Shown: positions 1-5,054 of the stretch, one piece after another
Layout of the letters: every line of letters starts with the position of its first letter
Numbering within the stretch: the first letter of the stretch is position 1
NCBI RefSeq assembly: GCF_902364365.1
Contig: NZ_CABJDN010000023.1
Span: 1-5,054 of the forward strand
DNA length: 5,054 bases
Source: Bacteroides intestinalis
GTDB lineage: Bacteria > Bacteroidota > Bacteroidia > Bacteroidales > Bacteroidaceae
Reading direction: 5' to 3'
Notes under the pieces: model-generated
Databases searched by the model: none
Told to the model about the DNA's origin: nothing
The model's input: the letters and a program-made list of their open reading frames with translations, nothing else
Position numbers and translations under genes: made by a program

Positions 1-779
1 TTGATGGGCATCTTCATCAGTTTGATGAGGAAGTCTGATATGAGGGCAATGTTGATGCGAGTACCCAGATGTAGCAATATCCATCCCCGTATGAACTCTA
101 CGGCACTGCTGCTGAAAGACAGCATTAACTGGGCAATCAGTACCAGATAGATAAAACCAAGATTCTGGTTGTTGATACCGAAGTCTACTACCGATTGTGT
201 GAGGAAAGGTAACATGAGCTGTATCATGCTGCCCAGTAGTAAACCTAAGAATAACTGCCCTACCAAGTTCCGGTACGGACGGAGATACGAATACAAGAAT
301 CCAAATCCTCTGCGGTTCACTTTGTCCTCCTCGTCTTCCATCTCGTAAAAATTCGGAGAGGGTTCCAGTAACAACGCAACCCCTGTATCTTCTCCGTCCT
401 TCCGCGAACTTAACCAGCAATTGCAAAATTCTTCTTTGGTATATTTCAGCTTTCCCGCGCCGGGGTCGGCTACCCAAACATGCTTGTCGGTGAGTTTATA
501 TGCTACGATAAAGTGTTGTTGGTTCCAGTGTATGATGCAGGGAAGGAGGGCTTCCTTTAATTTCTCATAACCTACTTGTACGCAAATGCTGCGAAAACCT
601 ATCTTTTCTGCAGCTTCGCTGATGCCAAGCATGGAAACTCCTTCACGGGTGATGAATGACTTTTCCCTTAATCCTTCCAATGAATAATGCCTGCCATAGA
701 AAGCGGCTACCATGCGGAGGCAGGTAGGACCACAATCCATGGCATCGTACTGGATGAAGTGGGGAAATTTATAGTTCAT
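1..779 (-). CDS. C39-peptidase-containing ABC exporter (bacteriocin/peptide processing and export), N-terminal part only
   Basis: This would be the inner-membrane ATP-driven exporter that cuts a double-glycine leader from a small peptide and moves the core out. Only 259 residues are visible; the gene runs off the window at base 1. Such proteins are usually about 700-750 residues, so the rest of the membrane domain and the ATPase lie outside. Residues 1-130 form a peptidase C39 domain: Gln10, catalytic Cys16 in DCGPTCL, His89 in NQQHFIVAY and Asp105 in ADPGAGK make an intact active site. After an acidic linker (EMEDEED, about 150), two hydrophobic segments follow, about 172-195 and 207-230, as in the ABC peptide-exporter membrane domain, ending in KLMKMPI. 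The ATG at 779-777 lies inside the end of the thioredoxin-like gene (11-base overlap, ATGAACTATAA), has no Shine-Dalgarno sequence and is probably translated by coupling. The likely substrates are the two GG-leader peptides at 2636-3143. The family call is firm; the substrate is inferred. Confidence 0.95.
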   Translation of the reverse strand, partial: MNYKFPHFIQYDAMDCGPTCLRMVAAFYGRHYSLEGLREKSFITREGVSMLGISEAAEKIGFRSICVQVGYEKLKEALLPCIIHWNQQHFIVAYKLTDKHVWVADPGAGKLKYTKEEFCNCWLSSRKDGEDTGVALLLEPSPNFYEMEDEEDKVNRRGFGFLYSYLRPYRNLVGQLFLGLLLGSMIQLMLPFLTQSVVDFGINNQNLGFIYLVLIAQLMLSFSSSAVEFIRGWILLHLGTRINIALISDFLIKLMKMPI

Positions 780-2232
780 TTATAATACAGTCTAATTCCT
801 CTTTCAATTTAGGATAATTGCTGGGACGTGATAAATTCTTGTGCAAGATTTTGCCCGTTGGGCTGATTAGTATATATCGTGGAATTTCATAAACATCCGT
901 ACCGTATACTTGTTCTTGAATATTCTCCCGTAACTCGGAGGAAGCTCGCAAATGGAATCCACCTAATTTATATTGTTTGATGCAGTTGCGCCAAGCTTTC
1001 TCTTGTTTTTCTTGATCAAGAGATATGTATATAATTGCTATGTCTTTATATGTATTCAGCAGTGTGTCTACTTGCTCCCTATAATTGAATTCTCCTCTGC
1101 ACGGCATGCACCAGCTTGCCCATAAATCCAAATATAAAAACTTCCCTTTTAGTTCCTGCACATCTTTTAGCTGAGTTAAAGAAGTAATGTTTTCTTTAAT
1201 AAAGTATTGATTGGCAACCGGACTATTTAAGGAATCGTTCTCTTCTTTTATTTGTTCATTTATAATGGCTGTATATTCACTGTTCGGGAATTCATCATTA
1301 AAGAACTTTTTCAACTTGTTCAAGTTCATTTCTCCGGTATCATACTTTAATTGTACCATGCATGCATGTCCCAATAAAGCTGGTTGCATTTCTTTGGGAG
1401 CAAACAAGTATTTTTTGTATGGGCCAAATATCTCTGGATCATATTCTTCGGGACATCCTTTATCTCCGTAATAATGACTGAAATATTTCCATACATATAT
1501 ATTCGAAGGATATCTCATTAATTCGAATGAGATGGGATACTCATTATAAATGCTGTCAATTAATTGGTTTATTGCAATACTGTCTTTATGCGATATGGGA
1601 TTATTTTGGGAGTAGGCTATTGATGGGGTGAGACATAAGAGAGCTGCAATATCTGAATAGAAATACATATATATTTCTTTTTTTAGAATGTTAGCGAATT
1701 TAATTGTGGTGTTTGTTTTGAAAGGTAATTCTTCGGCAAATTTGATACAGGTGGAAATTCCCCTTCTCTCATCTGCCGTGGGGATAACTGTGCATAGCTC
1801 TCTTTTATTTTCAATATACTCAGTGAATACATCTTGCATTTTTTTATATTCTTCCCAGTCAGGATTCTTCTTGAAATTGTTATATAAGTATTGCTGTCCA
1901 TTATGATTGGTTCCTTGAAAAATAAGGTCTTCTGTAGTTAGGTGTATTTCTACAGAATCATTGGGAAACAATAGTACGTCACAATATCTTTGATATTGTG
2001 GAAATAGGCAGTATATAAACATATAAGATGAAACTTCCGTCTCATACGTTACATATTGTCTATCTGTAATTAGTAACTTTTTTGTTAGTACTTTTTCGTT
2101 GTATCCACCGTCTATAGGTTCATAGATGAAAACTTCACAATCTTTGTCTGATGTGAAAGTTATAGTGGACTTTTGAGCAAATGCACCTGTAGTTGATACA
2201 AGTAAAAGCAAAATGTAATAGAATATTTTCAT
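769..2232 (-). CDS. Secreted TlpA/ResA-type thioredoxin-like protein with a large N-terminal region
   Basis: This is a 487-residue periplasmic thiol-disulfide protein. Residues 1-19 are a clear signal peptide (Lys2, then a leucine-rich core, cleavage likely at AFA|QKS) with no lipobox cysteine, so the product should be soluble in the periplasm. Residues about 20-120 resemble the beta-rich N-terminal domain common in Bacteroidetes TlpA proteins (DUF4369-like), including the stretch LFPNDSVEIHL and FQGTNHNGQQYLYNNF. Residues about 120-335 look helical and carry no motif I know. From about 345 a thioredoxin fold follows, with WASWCMPCRG (Cys375 and Cys378) and cis-proline in YEIPRY (Pro451). The protein has several further cysteines. 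Family members usually reduce, isomerise or transfer disulfides; a role on the four-cysteine peptides encoded upstream is inferred from position. Its end overlaps the exporter start, so the two are co-translated. Preceded by a 403-base gap holding a strong hairpin. Start: the only ATG giving a signal peptide. Confidence 0.9.
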   Translation of the reverse strand: MKIFYYILLLLVSTTGAFAQKSTITFTSDKDCEVFIYEPIDGGYNEKVLTKKLLITDRQYVTYETEVSSYMFIYCLFPQYQRYCDVLLFPNDSVEIHLTTEDLIFQGTNHNGQQYLYNNFKKNPDWEEYKKMQDVFTEYIENKRELCTVIPTADERRGISTCIKFAEELPFKTNTTIKFANILKKEIYMYFYSDIAALLCLTPSIAYSQNNPISHKDSIAINQLIDSIYNEYPISFELMRYPSNIYVWKYFSHYYGDKGCPEEYDPEIFGPYKKYLFAPKEMQPALLGHACMVQLKYDTGEMNLNKLKKFFNDEFPNSEYTAIINEQIKEENDSLNSPVANQYFIKENITSLTQLKDVQELKGKFLYLDLWASWCMPCRGEFNYREQVDTLLNTYKDIAIIYISLDQEKQEKAWRNCIKQYKLGGFHLRASSELRENIQEQVYGTDVYEIPRYILISPTGKILHKNLSRPSNYPKLKEELDCIINEL

Positions 2233-2251
2233 TTTTTATAGAAGTAGAATG

Positions 2252-2300
2252 ATTCAGAGATTGCATGAACTTTAGTATTTAATTCCTGCAACCTCTGAAT
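2252..2300 (-). promoter_or_regulatory. Hairpin in the leader of the thioredoxin-exporter transcript
   Basis: Arms 2252-2265 and 2287-2300 are complementary over 14 positions. On the minus strand 13 are Watson-Crick pairs and one is a G-U wobble (an A-C mismatch on the plus strand), so the stem suits RNA made in the direction of the genes. The loop is 21 bases and can add three more pairs past one mismatch. It ends 19 bases before the ATG at 2232 and has no U-run after it, so it is not a standard terminator. It may act on stability or translation of the thioredoxin-exporter mRNA. Confidence 0.5.
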
Positions 2301-2308
2301 ATATTTAT

Positions 2309-2317
2309 CAAACTATA
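2309..2317 (-). promoter_or_regulatory. Weak candidate for a Bacteroides -7 element before the thioredoxin-like gene
   Basis: On the minus strand this reads TATAGTTTG, close to the Bacteroides -7 consensus TAnnTTTG but with one extra base in the spacer. It lies about 77 bases before the start at 2232, upstream of the hairpin at 2252-2300. No good -33 TTTG was found at the usual distance, so this is tentative. Confidence 0.22.
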
Positions 2318-2380
2318 TAATAATCCACAACTGCTCGCTAAGTGATTAACGTTATGCAGATGAAATTATATATATCTTGC

Positions 2381-2442
2381 TGAAATTCAATGTGCTTATA
2401 ACGCAGCTTAAATCTAAACCACTATGAGTGTATTGAATTTCA
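2381..2442 (+). repeat. Long inverted repeat, possible structured RNA
   Basis: Arms 2381-2400 and 2423-2442 can pair along all 20 positions as plus-strand RNA. The outer 11 pairs (TGAAATTCAAT with ATTGAATTTCA) are perfect, and four of the inner nine are G-U wobbles. As minus-strand RNA the same four become A-C mismatches. The loop is 22 bases. No T-run follows on either side, so it is not an ordinary terminator. It could be a small antisense RNA, a folded end of a transcript, or part of a decayed mobile repeat. Confidence 0.45.
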
Positions 2443-2635
2443 TGTGCGTTTCCTTCTAAATTTGCTGGCATAGCTTATTTTAAAGGAGCAGAGAGAACAA
2501 TCCTGTGTTGTCTGCAAATCTAAGTGCAGATTATATCCAACCTGAAGTTGAAAACAATCACCGGTATTGTTAAAAGAACGTTTGGAAACATTAGCGGAAT
2601 CAATCACTACGTTAACACGTTCGAAATTGTTTAGA

Positions 2636-2833
2636 CTATTTTACTGGGGTACACGCCCAGCCATTAAGTCCACACAGACGTCCGGCAGTCTTTTCTAATT
2701 CCTCATACGTTGTGCCTTCAACGTAGAAGATTGATGTACTACTTCCACCGCAATGGCATGCTTGGGTTTGACCACCTTTTAGCTCGTTCATCTTGTTTTT
2801 GGGCAATTGAAACTTTAAGAAATCTTCTTTCAT
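2636..2833 (-). CDS. Double-glycine-leader precursor peptide, four-cysteine core (second of two)
   Basis: A 65-residue precursor. Residues 1-21 are a double-glycine leader ending MNELKGG, with the hydrophobic FLKFQL motif expected for C39 recognition. From memory it matches the Bacteroidales natural-product-precursor leader type (TIGR04149-like). Cutting after Gly21 gives a 44-residue core starting QTQACHCGG and ending LCGLNGWACTPVK. Cysteines are at 26, 28, 54 and 61 (CxC, then Cx6C), the same layout as the peptide encoded just upstream, and suit two disulfide bonds. The middle of the core is acidic and probably helical (YEELEKTAGRL). No radical-SAM, lanthipeptide or cyclodehydratase enzyme is seen nearby, whereas a VKOR-thioredoxin oxidase is, so disulfide bonding is the modification suggested by context. 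The ATG at 2833 is preceded by AT-rich DNA without a Shine-Dalgarno sequence. Function could be bacteriocin, signal or effector; the sequence does not decide. Confidence 0.92.
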   Translation of the reverse strand: MKEDFLKFQLPKNKMNELKGGQTQACHCGGSSTSIFYVEGTTYEELEKTAGRLCGLNGWACTPVK

Positions 2834-2948
2834 AAATTTGAAAATTTAATTGGTTGATAAAAGAGATACTTAATAGAAATTATATAGAATGAGAACTTTG
2901 GATCTTGGAAATCTGACCTTCTGTTTCTTATTCTGTATAAATTCTGAT

Positions 2949-3143
2949 TTAAAAACCAGGGACACATTCAACGCTGTTGTCTCCACACCATTGCATGGCT
3001 TCACCTACTGCTCCTGCAACAGTGTCTTGAGCTACAACGAAAATCTCAGTGCTGTTTGAGCATTTACATGCATAGACTGCACCACCCTTTAGCTCGTTCA
3101 TCTTGTCTTTTGACAATTGAAACTTTAGGAATTCTTTGTGCAT
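2949..3143 (-). CDS. Double-glycine-leader precursor peptide, four-cysteine core (first of two)
   Basis: A 64-residue precursor with a 21-residue leader ending MNELKGG that differs from its neighbour's at only five positions (His2, Lys3, Glu4, Ser11, Asp13). The predicted core is 43 residues, beginning AVYACKCSN and ending WCGDNSVECVPGF. Cysteines 26, 28, 53 and 60 repeat the CxC / Cx6C layout, and the pattern C-G-x-N-x3-C-x-P near the end is shared with the other peptide. The middle (VAQDTVAGAVGEAMQ) is small-residue-rich and could form an amphipathic helix, which would suit a membrane-active peptide, though that is conjecture. The gene lies 86 bases after the VKOR fusion and 115 bases before the second peptide, all in one direction. 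A weak purine stretch (AAAAAGA) precedes the ATG. I believe it is exported by the C39 ABC transporter and oxidised by the VKOR protein; neither is proven by sequence alone. Confidence 0.92.
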   Translation of the reverse strand: MHKEFLKFQLSKDKMNELKGGAVYACKCSNSTEIFVVAQDTVAGAVGEAMQWCGDNSVECVPGF

Positions 3144-3206
3144 ACTAATAGTCTTTTTAGTAAGATAACTTGAGTAATATTTTTTTAACCGTTACTCTTT
3201 TCGGCT

Positions 3207-3225
3207 ATTGTGTCTCGAGAACAAT
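3207..3225 (-). repeat. Short imperfect inverted repeat after the VKOR fusion gene
   Basis: ATTGT (3207-3211) and ACAAT (3221-3225) flank the palindrome TCTCGAGA. With one bulged base, this makes a stem of about seven pairs, starting a few bases after the stop codon at 3230 in the direction of transcription. No U-run follows directly, so it may be an mRNA processing or stability element between the oxidase and the first peptide gene rather than a terminator. Confidence 0.3.
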
Positions 3226-3229
3226 ATCT

Positions 3230-4756
3230 TTATGTCAATACATACTTTAGATTTTCTATCTGATATATATATGGTAAATAGTGTCTGTTTATGATAGTAG
3301 CAGGTGTTTCATTGATTTGCTGCTGCAAGCAATACAATTGTTGCTGTTTCCATATATCTTGCGTCTCATCCGTAATATTGGGGATATCTTCTATATGATG
3401 TGTACTAAACCATTCAGACAATGCTTTCATAGCCTTTTCCCAACCTTCTGTAAGATAGATTTTGATGATTGTTAGTGCAACCTGTTTGCCTATATTATCA
3501 CCGGGAAAAGTTAATAGCACTAAACAAGTAGGTTGTTCATTGGCTATTTTTTGAATTTGTGAATGCGTTTTTGCGCAATTCTTGCAATTGGGATTAGTAA
3601 CAAGTAGTAATTGATTTTCACCCGTTATGTTGTTATGTAGAGCTATGTTAGGTTGAGGAAGTTCTTTAATCTGTGGTTTTAAGGTCAGGAGAGCTTGAAA
3701 AGCTTCCGGGTTAAGTAAGTTTGCAAGGTGATCTTTAAGCTGTTTCCTTTCTTCATTATATGTTAGTAATTTCTTTAGTTGTGTCTGGATTACTAAATAA
3801 ATACAACTTATAGCAATAATGAGAAGAATCGCTTGGGTTGAAATTACTTTATTAGAATAGGCTTTTAGTAAATATAAGGTAATGCAATTACCCCATACTA
3901 TTAGATTGATAATCATGCAAAGCATACATCCTTTGCGAATTATAAAGAGTTGATAGATGATGGAGTAAATAGTGAATCCTATTGCAATAATGCTGCATAA
4001 TGCACTGATATAAAAGAAATCGTACGGACGTAAGAAGCAGAATAGCAATAAAGTGCTGAAATAGAACAATGACAATTCACCTAATCCCACACCGATAATA
4101 CGTGATCCTTTAGAGTGAAGCACTTCATTACAATCTATTACTTTACCAATGTGGCAAAAACTATGTAGGAACTGATAGTTGATGGTTTCTTTATAAAGAA
4201 TAGCAGCAGAAACAAGAATCCCTGCGCATAGTGTCAGCAAGTAGAGAGTCATTCCTGATGAGTAGTTCCTGCTCGCATGATATAATATAAGGAATATAGT
4301 AACTATGCCTGCTAGCAAAAGTTGATATTGTCTAATCCACTCTCCTACATTCTTTAATCGGTAATTTTTTTCTTGAATAGTTTTCTCTGTAATCTCGCCG
4401 GCTAAGACTCCACCCGTCCATTTCTGCAAGAATTGCTGTTTGCCTACTTTTATATGCCGGGTGTGGGGCGTAGTGATGATAACATGCCCTTTCTCCATCT
4501 TTTCTACCAGACAAAAGGGTGAATCATTGTCATTGGTTACAGCAATAAACGGACTTTCTAATTTGTCGAAATATTCTGTAGGAAGTTGATATACCGCATT
4601 GTTGATGTGGAGTGTATCCAGTGCATCGCTGATACCCCGCATACTGTTACCCAACGGATTGTCAAGCAAGCGGTGTACAGTCATCTTACTCACTTTTACA
4701 TGCAAAACACGTAAAAAGTGATAAAGTATTCTACTGGTATTATCAACTTCCAACAT
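3230..4756 (-). CDS. Fusion of inactive C39-like domain, VKOR membrane domain and thioredoxin domain (disulfide-forming enzyme)
   Basis: A 508-residue membrane protein likely to make disulfide bonds using quinone as electron acceptor. Residues 1-125 align with the C39 peptidase domain of the exporter in this window (SMRGISDAL against SMLGISEAA), but the triad is gone: Cys, His and Asp positions hold about Ile10, Phe81 and Thr96. Residues about 143-325 are the membrane part, with five or six hydrophobic segments and the VKOR signature: loop cysteines Cys201 and Cys209 (IDCNEVLHSKGS) and the redox CMLC pair Cys277/Cys280 at the start of a membrane helix. Residues about 330-508 form a thioredoxin fold with NCKNCA (Cys391/Cys394) and a cis-proline in ETPATI (Pro485). 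VKOR-thioredoxin fusions are known; the dead C39-like domain suggests binding of GG leaders, which is inferred. The gene starts 19 bases after the DUF3244-like gene and lies 86 bases before the first peptide. The fold calls are strong; the substrate is inferred from context. Confidence 0.92.
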   Translation of the reverse strand: MLEVDNTSRILYHFLRVLHVKVSKMTVHRLLDNPLGNSMRGISDALDTLHINNAVYQLPTEYFDKLESPFIAVTNDNDSPFCLVEKMEKGHVIITTPHTRHIKVGKQQFLQKWTGGVLAGEITEKTIQEKNYRLKNVGEWIRQYQLLLAGIVTIFLILYHASRNYSSGMTLYLLTLCAGILVSAAILYKETINYQFLHSFCHIGKVIDCNEVLHSKGSRIIGVGLGELSLFYFSTLLLFCFLRPYDFFYISALCSIIAIGFTIYSIIYQLFIIRKGCMLCMIINLIVWGNCITLYLLKAYSNKVISTQAILLIIAISCIYLVIQTQLKKLLTYNEERKQLKDHLANLLNPEAFQALLTLKPQIKELPQPNIALHNNITGENQLLLVTNPNCKNCAKTHSQIQKIANEQPTCLVLLTFPGDNIGKQVALTIIKIYLTEGWEKAMKALSEWFSTHHIEDIPNITDETQDIWKQQQLYCLQQQINETPATIINRHYLPYIYQIENLKYVLT

Positions 4757-4775
4757 GATATTTCTCTTTTAATAC

Positions 4776-5054
4776 TTAAAGTGTAAATTCACCTTCTAAA
4801 GAAATCTCATCCGAAATAATTTCGATATAGTATGTACCTGAAGCTTGCATATTTAGGTTAATAGAGACTTCTGCCGGATTCATGTATTCTTGCGAATAAA
4901 TAGTTTCACCGGTAGATTCTTTAAGAACCCTGATAGTAACTGTCGGTATCATCTCTTCAAAAGATATGGATATTACTTTATTATATAGGTATGCATGTGC
5001 GGGTTGTATAATAATGCTGCGCGTTTTAGGAGCAGTTTCTGGATCTACATTATT
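4776..5054 (-). CDS. Small DUF3244-like protein, C-terminal part
   Basis: The last 92 codons of a gene that enters from the right edge, ending at TAA 4778-4776. The visible protein reads as a single beta-sandwich: RSIIIQPAHAYLYNK, then VISISFEE, a TVTIRVLKESTGETIYSQEY segment, and a C-terminal GTYYIEII...LEGEFTL. This pattern matches my memory of the DUF3244 family, small (about 110-130 residue) secreted proteins common in Bacteroides and of unknown function; the signal peptide would lie just outside the window. No cysteine is present in the visible part. It lies 19 bases before the VKOR fusion on the same strand, so the two are almost surely co-transcribed. A role in the peptide system (immunity, chaperone, or none) cannot be read from the sequence. 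The reading frame is secure; the family name is less so. Confidence 0.78.
   Translation of the reverse strand, partial: NNVDPETAPKTRSIIIQPAHAYLYNKVISISFEEMIPTVTIRVLKESTGETIYSQEYMNPAEVSINLNMQASGTYYIEIISDEISLEGEFTL

Larger units (their letters stand above)
2233..2635. other. 403-base non-coding gap between the peptide genes and the thioredoxin/exporter genes
   Basis: I find no convincing gene here on either strand. The minus strand stays open from 2640 to 2443 but has no ATG start and no similarity to the nearby leaders. The stretch holds several inverted repeats: 2252-2300, 2381-2442, and a small 6-base stem at 2511-2516 with 2525-2530 (TCTGCA/TGCAGA). It probably contains the 3' end of the peptide transcript and the promoter or leader of the thioredoxin-exporter transcript, so the peptides and the exporter may be expressed at different levels. 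A remnant or copy of a dispersed repeat is also possible. Confidence 0.6.

Noticed and set aside
1211..1471. Plus-strand open frame inside the thioredoxin-like gene
   Set aside because: It is antisense to a well-supported gene with a signal peptide and CxxC motif, and its translation shows no family features.
1683..1906. Out-of-frame and antisense open frames inside the thioredoxin-like gene
   Set aside because: Both fall inside the supported coding region and have no motif or start signal of their own.
2572..2622. Possible terminator for the peptide transcript (GAACGT / ACGTTC followed by TTTT on the minus strand)
   Set aside because: Only six pairs with a loop of about 35 bases; too weak to call.
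2443..2640. Minus-strand open frame after the second peptide (66 codons, containing DCSLCSF)
   Set aside because: It begins right after a stop and has no ATG, no leader resembling the two precursors and no recognisable motif. An open run of this size can occur by chance; it may be a relic.
2834..2948. Separate promoters for the second peptide (2834-2948) or the first (3144-3229)
   Set aside because: Only partial matches to TAnnTTTG (such as TAATTTCT) and no spaced TTTG element; not strong enough to report.
2636..3143. Precursors as lanthipeptides, sactipeptides or other enzyme-crosslinked peptides
   Set aside because: No lanthionine synthetase, radical-SAM or YcaO-like gene is visible, and the VKOR-thioredoxin neighbour points to disulfides. 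Such an enzyme outside the window cannot be excluded.
4332..4514. Out-of-frame minus-strand open frame inside the VKOR fusion gene, and a plus-strand one at 3281-3475
   Set aside because: Shadows of a 508-residue gene whose frame is fixed by three recognisable domains.

Overview
The window looks like part of a peptide-toxin or peptide-signal locus from a gut-type Bacteroidales bacterium, probably Bacteroides or a close relative. The evidence is the kind of genes (a TlpA-like lipid-free periplasmic thioredoxin, a DUF3244-like small protein, short precursors with the 'LKxQL...MNELKGG' type of leader), the AT-rich DNA, and the lack of Shine-Dalgarno sequences before most starts. All six supported genes lie on the minus strand, so transcription runs from high to low coordinates.

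In transcription order: (1) 5054-4776, the C-terminal 92 codons of a small DUF3244-like protein. (2) 4756-3230, a 508-residue membrane protein that fuses a catalytically dead C39-peptidase-like domain, a VKOR (DsbB-like disulfide-forming) membrane domain and a thioredoxin domain. (3) 3143-2949 and (4) 2833-2636, two short precursor peptides with almost the same 21-residue double-glycine leader but different cores, each core holding four cysteines in the same places (CxC near the front, Cx6C near the end). (5) A 403-base non-coding stretch, 2635-2233, with several inverted repeats. (6) 2232-769, a secreted 487-residue protein with a C-terminal TlpA/ResA-type thioredoxin domain (CMPC). (7) 779 to the window edge, the first 259 residues of a C39-peptidase-containing ABC exporter with an intact Cys-His-Asp triad, whose start overlaps the end of the thioredoxin gene by 11 bases.

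The parts fit one pathway, which is inferred. The precursors would be made with a GG leader, cut after Gly-Gly and exported by the C39 ABC transporter. Their four cysteines would be joined into two disulfides by the VKOR-thioredoxin fusion, perhaps with the TlpA-like protein as partner, reductant or isomerase. The fusion's dead C39-like domain aligns with the live C39 domain next door but has lost all three triad residues. It is a candidate leader-docking module that brings precursors to the oxidase. A membrane-fusion protein and outer-membrane channel are expected beyond the window but are not seen here. The precursors belong to the general class of GG-leader peptides of Bacteroidales, which includes toxins such as the bacteroidetocins. 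Whether these two are toxins, signals or something new cannot be decided from the sequence.
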